Made by a program: the position numbers and the translations under genes. From the NCBI RefSeq assembly GCF_900141935.1, contig NZ_FQYX01000020.1:18784-82783 (forward strand): 64,000 nucleotides of DNA, read 5' to 3'. The DNA is from Arenibacter nanhaiticus. Lineage in GTDB: Bacteria > Bacteroidota > Bacteroidia > Flavobacteriales > Flavobacteriaceae. How positions within the stretch are numbered: position 1 is the stretch's first letter; every line of letters starts with the position of its first letter. Positions 16,458-25,145 of the stretch are shown one piece after another. The notes below the pieces were generated by a model. That model did not search any database and had not been told where the DNA came from. It worked only from the letters and a program-made list of their open reading frames with translations.

Positions 16458-17329
16458 TGGATACAAAAAATATTACATATCAGTATAATAGGTTAAACAT
16501 AGCCGAAAAGCTTATTGTAATTAATGTATTCATATTTATTGCCGCCGGCCTGTTGAAAATTCTCTTTGGGTGGTCTGGAGCTACCATTACTCAATGGTTT
16601 GAACTGCCAAAGGATTTTTTCCAATTCCTGACACAACCTTGGTCTATTGTTACCTATTCTTTTTTTCACTCTGGTTTTGGCCATGTTTTTTGGAATATGA
16701 TTATGTTGTATTTCTCTGGAAAAATATTTCTAAACCTTTTTGACAATAAAAGATTTATTAATGTCTACTTCCTAGGAGTTATTTTAGGAGGATTGATATT
16801 TCTATTGTCCTATAATATATTTCCGGCTTTATTGGGGATTAATACTTCTCTTATAGGGGCTTCTGCTGGGGTAACTGCTGTGCTGATCTTCGTTTGTACC
16901 TATTTGCCAAACCAAGAGGTACGTGTCGTTTTCTTTAATGTTAAACTATGGCATATTGGCGTATTTGTAGTAGCTCTAGATCTGATACAGATTTCTTATG
17001 GAGGTAACGTCGGAGGGCGTTTGGCTCATTTAGGAGGGGCTGCTTTAGGGTATTATTATGCTCGCCAACTTTTTAAAGGCCATGATATAGGTAGTGGTTT
17101 TTCTAAATTTTTGGGGTATATGGAAGAGCTTTTTAAAAGAAAGGATAAAAAAGCTCCTTTAAAAACAGTTTACCGTAGGGAAAGCTCGGGAGCAAAGAGC
17201 AAGGAGTTTTATGATAAGGAGAGCCACCAGCGTAAAATAGATGCTATTTTGGACAAAATTAGTAAATCTGGCTATGAAAGCCTTTCTAAGGCCGAAAAGG
17301 ATTTTTTGTTCAAAGCAGGTAAAGAATAA
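16457..17329 (+). CDS. Second rhomboid family protease with cytosolic tail
   Basis: A 290-residue protein. The rhomboid core spans about residues 15-205 with HSGFGHVFWNMIMLY, GASAGVTAVL (catalytic Ser) and RLAHLGGAALGYYYA (catalytic His). The C-terminal 80 residues are soluble and charged (FKRKDKKAPLKTVYRRE, YDKESHQRKIDAILDK) and resemble the tail domain seen on other flavobacterial rhomboids. The start overlaps the stop of the first rhomboid (TAATG). The pair differs clearly in sequence, so this is not a recent duplication. Confidence 0.92.
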   Translation: MDTKNITYQYNRLNIAEKLIVINVFIFIAAGLLKILFGWSGATITQWFELPKDFFQFLTQPWSIVTYSFFHSGFGHVFWNMIMLYFSGKIFLNLFDNKRFINVYFLGVILGGLIFLLSYNIFPALLGINTSLIGASAGVTAVLIFVCTYLPNQEVRVVFFNVKLWHIGVFVVALDLIQISYGGNVGGRLAHLGGAALGYYYARQLFKGHDIGSGFSKFLGYMEELFKRKDKKAPLKTVYRRESSGAKSKEFYDKESHQRKIDAILDKISKSGYESLSKAEKDFLFKAGKE

Positions 17330-17333
17330 GGTC

Positions 17334-18368
17334 TTGAAAAATCTACATTTTTTCGATAAAATAGTCTTCCTGTTTAATGTGCTCTTAGCATTTTTATTGC
17401 TAATTTCTTTTGTTGCTCCCTATATTTCCGTAGTTCATTTTCCTTATCTGTCTGTATTGAGTTTAGGGGTGCCTATATTAGTACTGATAAATATGCTCTT
17501 GTTGTTTTATTGGACCCTTAGGCGTAAAAGGCAATTGCTGCTTTCTTTGTTGGTGTTGAGTATTGGTTATTTGTGCTCGGATAGCTTTTTTATGTTTAAG
17601 ATAAAGGAAGAACCTATTGTAGCGGACCAATTAAATATTATGAGTTACAATGTCCGTGGATTTAATAAATATAATTGGATAGAGGATACGACCGTTGGCG
17701 ACCAAATTATTGATTTTATTAAAGTCGAAAATCCTGATATTCTGTGTATTCAAGAATTTTCCCGTATCAAGCATGGGGATTTAAAAAATCATTTCAAGTA
17801 CCACTATATTAGCGAAATGCGTGGCGAAAAGAAATCCTTGCAAGCTATTTATTCAAATTATCCCATCCTGTCAAAGGGCTCTTTAAACTTTCCTCAGAGT
17901 CAGAACAATGCTATTTATGCCGATATCCAATACCAAAAGGACACGATAAGGGTTTACAATTTGCATCTAGAATCCTTAAGGGTAATACCCAGTGCAGAAG
18001 TCCTAACGCAAGAGGCTTCCTCCAAGCTATATAAAAGATTGGGGAACTCTTTTGGTAAACAACAGGAACAGGCAGATATTTTTCGGAAGCACTGCAATAT
18101 GGCCCCTTTTAAAACGATTGTATGTGGCGATTTTAATAATACACAGTTCTCTAACGTGTATAAGGTAATCCGAGGAGACATGAATGACTCCTTTATAGAA
18201 CAAGGAACGGGTTACGGACGGACTTTTAATTTTGAGTATTATCCGATGCGAATAGATTTTATTCTTGCCGATGATACCATAGAAATAAAAGCACATAAGA
18301 ATTTCAACCTAAAATTATCAGATCACTTTCCGGTAATGGTTTCTTTTGATATGGATGATGATCAATAG
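17334..18368 (+). CDS. Membrane-anchored endonuclease/exonuclease/phosphatase (EEP) family hydrolase
   Basis: About 344 residues if translation starts at TTG 17334, five bases after the rhomboid stop. ATGs in the same frame lie inside the rhomboid gene (17241, 17274) and would give a poor leader, so the start is uncertain. Three membrane segments (for example IVFLFNVLLAFLLLI and LVLINMLLLFYW) precede the EEP domain: IMSYNVRGFNKYNW, PDILCIQEFSR with the metal-binding Glu, NLHLES, CGDFNNTQ and LSDHFPVMVSF. EEP enzymes cut phosphodiesters in nucleic acids, lipids or inositol phosphates; the substrate is not evident. It is probably the last gene of the mutL-rhomboid run. Confidence 0.85.
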   Translation: MKNLHFFDKIVFLFNVLLAFLLLISFVAPYISVVHFPYLSVLSLGVPILVLINMLLLFYWTLRRKRQLLLSLLVLSIGYLCSDSFFMFKIKEEPIVADQLNIMSYNVRGFNKYNWIEDTTVGDQIIDFIKVENPDILCIQEFSRIKHGDLKNHFKYHYISEMRGEKKSLQAIYSNYPILSKGSLNFPQSQNNAIYADIQYQKDTIRVYNLHLESLRVIPSAEVLTQEASSKLYKRLGNSFGKQQEQADIFRKHCNMAPFKTIVCGDFNNTQFSNVYKVIRGDMNDSFIEQGTGYGRTFNFEYYPMRIDFILADDTIEIKAHKNFNLKLSDHFPVMVSFDMDDDQ

Positions 18369-18473
18369 CTAAGAAGTTGAAGGAGGAGGATCATCGTACT
18401 TCTCACAATGGATTGGTTTGCGCTATTAACAGTTGAACCTCCAAGTGGCATTCCGAACTAAAAAAACAAGGGG

Positions 18474-18498
18474 ATAAAAAAGGGCTCCAATTGGGCCT
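18474..18498 (-). terminator. Possible weak terminator after the DUF1080 gene
   Basis: On the minus strand GGCCCAATTGGAGCC can fold with one bulge and is followed by six Ts. It begins about 35 bases after the DUF1080 stop codon. The stem is short. Confidence 0.35.
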
Positions 18499-18530
18499 CA
18501 TGTATCTAATTATCCTAGTAAGCAAGATGG

Positions 18531-19277
18531 TTATAGTTCATCTACTATTTGTTCAGCAGAGGTAACTCCTTTAGGTAATTCTATTACCTTTAAATTTCTA
18601 AAATGGATTTCGGCTCCTTCAGATTCTAGGCAGAGGTATCCTTTTTTAATGGACGACTTGCTGATTCCGTTTACAAATTTCCCGTTTACCGATAATTTTA
18701 CGGTGCCGTCGACACAAATTACTATGTAGCTGTTCCACGCTCCCTTTCCTAGAGATCTGTTTTCCAATGACCTACTTCTGGTTCCTCTAGGGTTGTCCGG
18801 AATGGTAGTAACCCCGCCCACGCCAAACAATTCTCCGTGTACATAGGCTATGGGTGGCTTTACGCCGTCGCGTATATTCTGGTTTACCCAATCTAGCTCT
18901 AACATCTGTACTTCTACACCCCCTGGAAGTCTGTTTTTCTCCCCGGGTATGGCGTCGCTCCATACAAATATACCAGAATTTCCTCCTGCTTCCATATGGC
19001 GCCATTCTACGGTTAGAATGAAGTTTTCGTACATCTTTTCGGAGCGTATAACGCCTATGGGTAGCCCCTTGCATACCAGAAGATCGCCTTCTTTATGCCA
19101 GGTATCTGGCTCGGTATTAACATTGATCCATTTAATTTCTTGGACATTTGCCTTGTCGCCAGATACCAAGTGATCAAGACTGGTTTCGGTACCAAAGAAT
19201 AGGGGGTTTTCTTGTGCTTTTATTTTTAAGCTGCTGCCCCATAGTGCAAAGAGGCATAACAATAAGGAGGGCTTCAT
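18531..19277 (-). CDS. DUF1080 domain protein (3-keto-glycoside hydrolase-like)
   Basis: A 248-residue exported protein with signal peptide [21 protein letters not shown]. The jelly-roll DUF1080 fold is recognised from [12 protein letters not shown], the metal/substrate strand [34 protein letters not shown], and the closing strands [20 protein letters not shown]. Members of this family in Bacteroidota have been linked to hydrolysis of 3-keto-disaccharides and 3-keto-glucosides. The next gene upstream is a Gfo/Idh/MocA oxidoreductase, the enzyme type that can make 3-keto sugars, which supports this reading. The exact substrate is not known. Confidence 0.85.
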   Translation of the reverse strand: MKPSLLLCLFALWGSSLKIKAQENPLFFGTETSLDHLVSGDKANVQEIKWINVNTEPDTWHKEGDLLVCKGLPIGVIRSEKMYENFILTVEWRHMEAGGNSGIFVWSDAIPGEKNRLPGGVEVQMLELDWVNQNIRDGVKPPIAYVHGELFGVGGVTTIPDNPRGTRSRSLENRSLGKGAWNSYIVICVDGTVKLSVNGKFVNGISKSSIKKGYLCLESEGAEIHFRNLKVIELPKGVTSAEQIVDEL

Positions 19278-19366
19278 ATTAAATTGGTGGGTTATTGGGC
19301 TGTTTGCTCCTTTGGGGCGTGCTCGCCAAAAAAGTAGACAGCGGTTGCTTTAAATGTTATTTAGGA

Positions 19367-20680
19367 TTAGAAGAATTTAGTTTTACCGGGTATGGCCACT
19401 GGTGGAGTAGGCCACTTTAAATGCCAATTGTATTCCTCTATTTTGGGGCCGAGGTTTTCCTTGGAATTAAAAACTTGATCCCAGGTGAGGGTTTGGCCGG
19501 TGTAGGCAACCATACGAGCCCAAATGGCCAGCATGGTACTTTTGGACATCCATTCCCCATCGTTTATAGGCTTCCCGTTTCGGATGGAGGCAAATAGCTC
19601 ATCTTGCTCTGTCTGGAACATATTATTCCTTTCCCCGTCATAGGTATAGTTGTTCTTACCGGTGATTTCATATCTGCGTCCAATATGGGTTATAGAAGTG
19701 CCTTCGGTACCTAGGGCCTCTACGCTGTTCCTATGGGAGGTGTTGTTTTGTTGCCTAGTAAAGTGGTAGCCCTTGGCCCCGTTTTCATATTCGAACTCTA
19801 CCGCAAAATGATCGTATATATTTCCATACTTACTATCTACACGTACTTGTCGGCCTCCAGTTCCAGTGGCACTTACAGGCATTTTATCCCCCATTACCCA
19901 AGACATCATATCTAGGCTATGTACTGCTTGTTCCACTACTATATCGCCCGATAGCCAATTGTAGTAATACCAGTTGCGCATTTCGTAGGCCATATCCGTC
20001 CAATCTGGCTGACGGTCCTTATACCATGCCTCGCCTCCATGACGAAAGGTAGTTACGGTTCTGATGTCCCCAATCTGACCATCTAGGATACGCCCAACAA
20101 TTTCCCTGTTGGGATAGTCATACCTAAAACAAAAACCTGACACTAGGGAAAGCCCCTTTTCCTTAGCTTTTTTGGCGGCGGCCAATACTTTGTGTATTCC
20201 GGGTGCATCTACGGCAACGGGTTTTTCGCAAAATACATGTTTCCCTGCTTCTACCGCAGCATTTAGATGGTCTGGTCTAAAGGCCGGTGGAGTGGTAAGC
20301 AATACCACATCCACGCCCGAATCTATTACTTTTTGGTAGGCGTCAAATCCTATGAATTTATTTTCTGGAGCAACCTTTACCTTGTTTCCCATGGCTTTCT
20401 GCAACTCTCTATGTGCTAAATTCAATTGGTCTTCAAACACATCGCCCATGGCGTATAGAATTACGTTTGGATCTGCTTGTAAGGCTTGGGCGGCAGCACC
20501 GGTTCCACGACCACCACAGCCAATTAAACCCACTTTTAGGGTGGAGTCTTTATAAAGGCTATTGGCGCCAAAGGTAAGTACTGGCGATACTAAGGATCCT
20601 CCGAGCAGGGCCATGCCTGATTTTTTGATGAAGTCTCTTCTTCCCGATGGAAAAGTGGGGTAGATTTTATGATTTCCCAT
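19367..20680 (-). CDS. Gfo/Idh/MocA family oxidoreductase with Tat signal
   Basis: A 437-residue NAD(P)-dependent sugar dehydrogenase-type protein. The N-terminus carries a twin-arginine signal, GRRDFIKKSGMALLGGSLV, with the RR at 14-15, so it is folded with its cofactor in the cytosol and exported. The Rossmann motif is GLIGCGGRGTGAA, and the CEKPVAVDAPG motif contains the conserved EKP lysine. The C-terminal half has the alpha/beta domain (LSGDIVVEQAVHSLDMMSW). It lies 89 bases upstream of the DUF1080 gene and is likely its partner. Oxidation of a sugar at C3 followed by glycosidic cleavage is a plausible joint function. Confidence 0.9.
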   Translation of the reverse strand: MGNHKIYPTFPSGRRDFIKKSGMALLGGSLVSPVLTFGANSLYKDSTLKVGLIGCGGRGTGAAAQALQADPNVILYAMGDVFEDQLNLAHRELQKAMGNKVKVAPENKFIGFDAYQKVIDSGVDVVLLTTPPAFRPDHLNAAVEAGKHVFCEKPVAVDAPGIHKVLAAAKKAKEKGLSLVSGFCFRYDYPNREIVGRILDGQIGDIRTVTTFRHGGEAWYKDRQPDWTDMAYEMRNWYYYNWLSGDIVVEQAVHSLDMMSWVMGDKMPVSATGTGGRQVRVDSKYGNIYDHFAVEFEYENGAKGYHFTRQQNNTSHRNSVEALGTEGTSITHIGRRYEITGKNNYTYDGERNNMFQTEQDELFASIRNGKPINDGEWMSKSTMLAIWARMVAYTGQTLTWDQVFNSKENLGPKIEEYNWHLKWPTPPVAIPGKTKFF

Positions 20681-20865
20681 GGTATTTTATAAGTTTGCTA
20701 TGTTAGGATAAAATGAAGCATATAAAATAGTAATTATTTTCTATTCTTTAAAAGAGGAAGGACAAAAAATTATAAGAATTTGCATTGCTGCCTGCTTCTT
20801 AAAAAGACTGCTAGTTAAAAAGGAGTGTATTTATGCGGGGTCTACCCTGTAACCAAGATATATAA

Positions 20866-21174
20866 CTACATTAAAAGGCAATCCGTTATGTCTGCTGCGA
20901 TATGGATTACCAAGGCCAATCCGAATATCCTGGTTTTTTTGGGGATTAACATCGCTACATACAAAGCAATAGCCCAGTAGGTATGCAAGGGGTGAAAATT
21001 AATACTGCAGCGATTCGGATCAAACAATGGGTCGGCGAATACATGGTCTATATCTATTATTATTCCTGCCAATAAAATAGCGATTACAGTGAACCGCTGT
21101 TTTTTATAGAAAAGGAGGCCTATAGCAATAGGAACAAGAAAATGTATTCCGTAATGAACGCAAAACCTAAGCAT
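20866..21174 (-). CDS. DUF6122 family small membrane protein
   Basis: A 102-residue protein with about four membrane segments (FLVPIAIGLLFY, FTVIAILLAGIIIDIDHVFA, TYWAIALYVAMLIP, IFGLALVIHIAADI). Acidic and histidine residues within the membrane parts (DIDH, HPLHTY, HIAAD) resemble the metal-dependent hydrolases of the YdjM type, though far shorter. It matches DUF6122, for which no function is known. Its start overlaps the end of the WbqC gene by eight bases. The pairing with WbqC and lepB recurs in flavobacteria. Confidence 0.75.
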   Translation of the reverse strand: MLRFCVHYGIHFLVPIAIGLLFYKKQRFTVIAILLAGIIIDIDHVFADPLFDPNRCSINFHPLHTYWAIALYVAMLIPKKTRIFGLALVIHIAADITDCLLM

Positions 21175-21799
21175 TTAAATAGGTTAAATGAATGCTTTTA
21201 AGGTAAGAAAGCGCGTTGGGGCCTTCGTTAAAAAGCAGGTCTAATATGCTAAGATTCTTTATAAAATGGTGTCGATCATCGAAAACCTGTACATACTCAG
21301 GTTGTTCTAGTGCTACTTCTTTTTTGGATAATATTAAAAATCTTCCGTCCTTATCCGGACCCAAATCTTTTTTGAATTCCGAAGTTCTTGTCGTAGGCAT
21401 TTTTATTTGAAGGCAATCGCATACGGCAGCTGTAGTAGCTAAATTGTACTCCATCAAAAACTTGTATTCATTTTCAAAGAGGGGCGCAAGCTCATCCTCG
21501 TAGAATTCAAAGAAAGGCGAAGTTCTATAGGCAGTTTGCAAGGTGCGCCAATGTTGTCTTTGCCATTGATAGGAATTATCGATCTTAAGTTCTGAATATT
21601 TCTGCTTACCACTAGTTTTTTTCTCGTGCTTTATAGGGATATTAAGCATGTGCATGCCTATGTCCGTGGCAATATAGCAGCGGTTTCGAAAGGTTTGTTT
21701 TTGATAATTATCATGAACTTCCCAACAAATATTGTTCTGAACAATAGCGGCGAAATTAGCGATGTTAAGAAAGTAACCAGGGTGAAGGACAAGTGTCAT
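21167..21799 (-). CDS. WbqC family protein
   Basis: A 210-residue soluble protein. The opening LVLHPGYFLNIANFAAI and the short motif FRNRCYIATDIGMHMLNIPIKH fit the WbqC family (PF08889), which is seen in polysaccharide loci and, in Bacteroidota, right after lepB. The middle segment WRTLQTAYRTSPFFEFYEDEL is also typical. The biochemical activity is unknown; a link to surface glycan or glycolipid assembly is only by family association. It overlaps the DUF6122 gene. Confidence 0.85.
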   Translation of the reverse strand: MTLVLHPGYFLNIANFAAIVQNNICWEVHDNYQKQTFRNRCYIATDIGMHMLNIPIKHEKKTSGKQKYSELKIDNSYQWQRQHWRTLQTAYRTSPFFEFYEDELAPLFENEYKFLMEYNLATTAAVCDCLQIKMPTTRTSEFKKDLGPDKDGRFLILSKKEVALEQPEYVQVFDDRHHFIKNLSILDLLFNEGPNALSYLKSIHLTYLNA

Positions 21800-21879
21800 G
21801 GTTGTGAATAAATCTTAATTAATACGAATGTTTTATAGGGCGTTTTAAGACCGGTCCTAAAACAGGTTCAAGAAGCAAA

Positions 21880-21911
21880 GGATAGTAGTTCAGGGTGTCA
21901 GGCTACTATCC
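21880..21911. other. Hairpin between the lepB and WbqC genes
   Basis: GGATAGTAG and CTACTATCC are perfect inverted repeats of nine bases around a 14-base loop, 60 bases after the lepB stop. No T run follows on either strand, so a terminator role is uncertain; it could be an RNA-processing or regulatory site. Confidence 0.4.
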
Positions 21912-21970
21912 CATGCATGGTGTTATTCTTCGGTTTTCGATTAATAAAATTGGAAGCCGTTATTTTATTT

Positions 21971-23710
21971 TTATTGGTCTTCTGTTTTAGCTTGTTTCTT
22001 TTTTCTAAAATAATCAAAGGCAAACCAAGCTCCTAGGGCAATTAAAAAATATTTAAAATAAGAGACTGGTTCTCCATCGCCACCAACAGTGGTGAAAACC
22101 CTATCCCATCTAATTTTCCAATTGCTAAGGCCGTCATTAATGCCATCTACGCTCATCCAAATAAAAACAGGAGTACCTACGACATGGTCTTCTGGAACAT
22201 ACCCCCAGTAGCGGCTATCTTCTGAACGATGTCTATTATCTCCCATCATCCAATAGTAGTCTTGTTTAAAGGTGTAGTTGGTTGTTACTTCCCCGTTGAT
22301 AAGTATTTGGTTTCCATTTACCGAAAGGTCGTTTCCTTCGTATTCCTTAATTATTTTTTCATATAAGGGAAGCACTTCGAGGTCTAGAGGAACCGTTTTT
22401 CCTTCTTCCGGGATGTAAATGGTCTTCATATTGTCAGAAGTTCCAGCGTAGGCGGCGTTTTGAGGGAATACATCGGTATGAGGAATGGTGTAAGCGAACT
22501 TTTTTATGTCAGTAATACCAGCTTTTCCGATATAATTCTTAGCTTCTTCTTCTGTTAAGAGGAAAAGGGCCTTGTTTTTTACTTCTTCAGCCTTAAGGTA
22601 GTTAATGGCTTTTTGGTTACTGATGCTACCGGTATAATAGGTATAGGCGCTATCAGAACTTACCTTATCTAAATGCATGGCGCTAATAACCTCTTGGGCG
22701 CGATCTTGTTCCAAAGAACTTGCTGGGACACGTATTACGTTTCCAGACACGTTCTCCCTACCTAGAAGGTCAATGGAGGCAGAAGTGAATTGATCGGCCA
22801 CGGTTACGGTGTGTAAAAATTGTGGTTTTGCCCTATAAGGTAGCACCGTTTTTTTGCCATTGATGTGAACATAGCCATCAACAATAGAAAGGGAATCACC
22901 AGGAACTCCAACACATCGTTTAACGTAGTTTGATTTTTTGTCTATTGGTTTTCTTACCCCTGCCTGCTTTTTAAAGAATTGGTATACCGTATCGGCAGGC
23001 CAACTGAAGACTACAATATCATTTCTTTTGATTTTTTTAAAACCGGGGAGTCGCAAATACGGAAGCTGTAGTTTGTTCCAAATCGAAGTTTTGTAAGTAG
23101 CCGGATCTACATCGGCTACATAGGACCTTGATTTAAAAACAGGTAAGGTATCGTGTACCATGGGTGCCGCAACCGTGGTCATTGGGACACGGGCACCGTA
23201 ATGAAATTTACTTACAAAAAGGAAATCGCCAACAAGCAAAGTCTTCTCTAAAGAAGATGTTGGGATGACAAAGGGTTGAATTAAGTATGTGTGTACCAGG
23301 GTAGCTGCTACAATGGCAAATACTATGGAGCTTACCCATTCTCCAATAGCTGTTCTTGGGTGAAGATCCCTGTTTTCGACATATTTGACGTCTAAAAAAT
23401 AATTTACATAATAGATATATAAACCAAGGGTTAATAGTGCTAGCCAAGTGTCAACTAAGGAATTTTTGCCGAAACTACGGATGGTTTCTACCCATATCAC
23501 GGGAAACATTAACAAATTGATGATGGGTATGAAAAGTAATATAACCCACCATTTTGGCCTGCCAATAATTTTCATTAGAATAATGGCGTTATACACGGGT
23601 ATGGCAGCTTCCCATGCCTTTCTTCCCGCCTTTACATAAAGTTTCCAAGTACCCAAAAAATGTATAACTTGGATAATAAGAATAAAAATAATCCACTGTG
23701 TGCCGTTCAT
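21971..23710 (-). CDS. lepB: Signal peptidase I, long Bacteroidota form
   Basis: A 579-residue enzyme that removes signal peptides of exported proteins. Three N-terminal membrane segments (IIFILIIQVIHFLGTW, WWVILLFIPIINLLMF, LALLTLGLYIYYV) precede the usual anchor IVFAIVAATLVHTYLIQ. The catalytic Ser is in PTSSLEKTL (Ser about 153), and the general-base Lys is in NYVKRCVGVPGDS. A segment of about 200 residues then separates it from the last box, MMGDNRHRSEDSRYWG. A final membrane helix (YFLIALGAWFAFDYF) closes the chain. Proteobacterial LepB is only about 320 residues; the extension and insertion are usual for this phylum. It follows dapB. Confidence 0.95.
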   Translation of the reverse strand: MNGTQWIIFILIIQVIHFLGTWKLYVKAGRKAWEAAIPVYNAIILMKIIGRPKWWVILLFIPIINLLMFPVIWVETIRSFGKNSLVDTWLALLTLGLYIYYVNYFLDVKYVENRDLHPRTAIGEWVSSIVFAIVAATLVHTYLIQPFVIPTSSLEKTLLVGDFLFVSKFHYGARVPMTTVAAPMVHDTLPVFKSRSYVADVDPATYKTSIWNKLQLPYLRLPGFKKIKRNDIVVFSWPADTVYQFFKKQAGVRKPIDKKSNYVKRCVGVPGDSLSIVDGYVHINGKKTVLPYRAKPQFLHTVTVADQFTSASIDLLGRENVSGNVIRVPASSLEQDRAQEVISAMHLDKVSSDSAYTYYTGSISNQKAINYLKAEEVKNKALFLLTEEEAKNYIGKAGITDIKKFAYTIPHTDVFPQNAAYAGTSDNMKTIYIPEEGKTVPLDLEVLPLYEKIIKEYEGNDLSVNGNQILINGEVTTNYTFKQDYYWMMGDNRHRSEDSRYWGYVPEDHVVGTPVFIWMSVDGINDGLSNWKIRWDRVFTTVGGDGEPVSYFKYFLIALGAWFAFDYFRKKKQAKTEDQ

Positions 23711-23792
23711 AATCTATTGGTGTTGATTAATGATGAAGGGACCTTAATCCCGCCATAGTTAAGTCTTAGCTGTCTTGTTTTTGTTACGTCCC

Positions 23793-24494
23793 TTAACTTA
23801 GGTTTAACACATCTTTCATGGAAAAAACGCCTTTTTTACCAACAATCCACTCGGCTGCTACAACGGCACCAAGTGCAAATCCTTCCCGATTATGGGCGGT
23901 GTGTTTAATTTCAATCGAATCAACTGCGCTATCATAAGATACGGTATGGGTTCCCGGAACATCGGCAATGCGCTTGGCTGTAATGGCAATCTCGTTCTCG
24001 TTTGCCGTATCCAATTGCCATCCTGAGTAATCGGTTTCTTCAATAATACCTTCAGCCAAGGTTATTGCCGTTCCACTAGGGGCGTCAAGTTTTTGGGTAT
24101 GGTGAATTTCTTCCATACTGACGTTATACTCTTTAAGTTGCTTCATCATTTTGGCTAAATATGAATTTAGTTCAAAAAACAAATTCACGCCAAGGCTATA
24201 GTTGGAGGCATAAATAAAGGCGCCATTTTTTTCTTTGCAAAGGCTTACGGCCTTGTCATAATCTTTTAACCATCCGGTAGTTCCGCAAATGATAGGAATA
24301 TTGTGTTCCAAACAACTTTTAATGTTGGAAAAAGCGGCATTGGGCATACTAAAATCGATGGCGACATCTATTTTTGAGTAGTCGATATCTGTAGTATCCA
24401 AATCAATTTTTTCTACAATGGTATGGTTTCTGTTTAGGGCGATTTGTTCAATCATTTTTCCCATTTTACCATAGCCAAACAAGGCAATATTCAT
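23793..24494 (-). CDS. dapB: 4-hydroxy-tetrahydrodipicolinate reductase
   Basis: A 233-residue cytosolic enzyme of the diaminopimelate/lysine pathway, which reduces the cyclic intermediate with NAD(P)H. Motifs seen are FGYGKMGKMIEQ (nucleotide binding), the CGTTGW segment, EEIHHTQKLDAPSGTA with the catalytic His and Lys, and the C-terminal TAHNREGFALGAV. It is somewhat shorter than proteobacterial DapB, as usual in Bacteroidota. It starts three bases after the DUF5683 gene and belongs to the parAB-DUF5683-dapB-lepB run. Confidence 0.96.
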   Translation of the reverse strand: MNIALFGYGKMGKMIEQIALNRNHTIVEKIDLDTTDIDYSKIDVAIDFSMPNAAFSNIKSCLEHNIPIICGTTGWLKDYDKAVSLCKEKNGAFIYASNYSLGVNLFFELNSYLAKMMKQLKEYNVSMEEIHHTQKLDAPSGTAITLAEGIIEETDYSGWQLDTANENEIAITAKRIADVPGTHTVSYDSAVDSIEIKHTAHNREGFALGAVVAAEWIVGKKGVFSMKDVLNLS

Positions 24495-24497
24495 AAA

Positions 24498-25145
24498 TTA
24501 AAACTTAATGGTTAGAGCCAAACCATAAACAGGGTTGGCGGTAATTTTATTTATATCCAAATATGGCCTAAAATCCATACTTAGGTTATCATCTACATTA
24601 AATTGCTTTAAATGGGCGTCGACATTGGCGTCTACTATATTTAAAACATATATTCCTATAGTGGCTAAAAGCCACAAATCCCTATCGTTCTGATACCTTT
24701 CTTGGGCGTCTTCCAAGGCTTTATCAGAAAAATCGGGGGCCGACCCAGGAGGGTTTGGGCTGCCTAAGTCGTAAAATTCGTCATCTGTAAATCCGGCTTG
24801 CCTACGTTTAAAAGCTGAACGGAAGCGATCATAGAGATCGTCATTGTACATATAGGCATAAACGCCGGTGCCAATAGCCGCAAATACAATGGGAGTTTTC
24901 CAGTAACGTTTGTTATAAATTTGTCCAAGACCGGGAAAAACAGCGGAATAAAAAGCAGCCTTACTAGGTGCCAAGGGATTAATACCTCTTTTTTTAATGG
25001 CGAGGGTATCTATAATAGTGATGCCTTCTTTTTTAAGAGAAGTCTTTATGGAGTCTGAGGGTTGAGATTTGTTCTTGTCGTCTTGAGCCGTGCCAAGAAC
25101 TACAAAAAAACAAAAAAACACCCATGATACAAGAGTTTTATTCAC
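24498..25145 (-). CDS. DUF5683 domain membrane protein
   Basis: A 215-residue exported protein of unknown function. It starts at GTG 25145, overlapping the parB end by eight bases. The signal peptide is NKTLVSWVFFCFFVVLGTAQ. The DUF5683 core contains PSKAAFYSAVFPGLGQIYNKRYWKTP split around a membrane segment, then IVFAAIGTGVYAYMY and LLATIGIYVLNIVDANVDAH. This family nearly always lies between parB and dapB in flavobacteria, so the linkage is conserved, but no role has been shown. Confidence 0.85.
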   Translation of the reverse strand: MNKTLVSWVFFCFFVVLGTAQDDKNKSQPSDSIKTSLKKEGITIIDTLAIKKRGINPLAPSKAAFYSAVFPGLGQIYNKRYWKTPIVFAAIGTGVYAYMYNDDLYDRFRSAFKRRQAGFTDDEFYDLGSPNPPGSAPDFSDKALEDAQERYQNDRDLWLLATIGIYVLNIVDANVDAHLKQFNVDDNLSMDFRPYLDINKITANPVYGLALTIKF

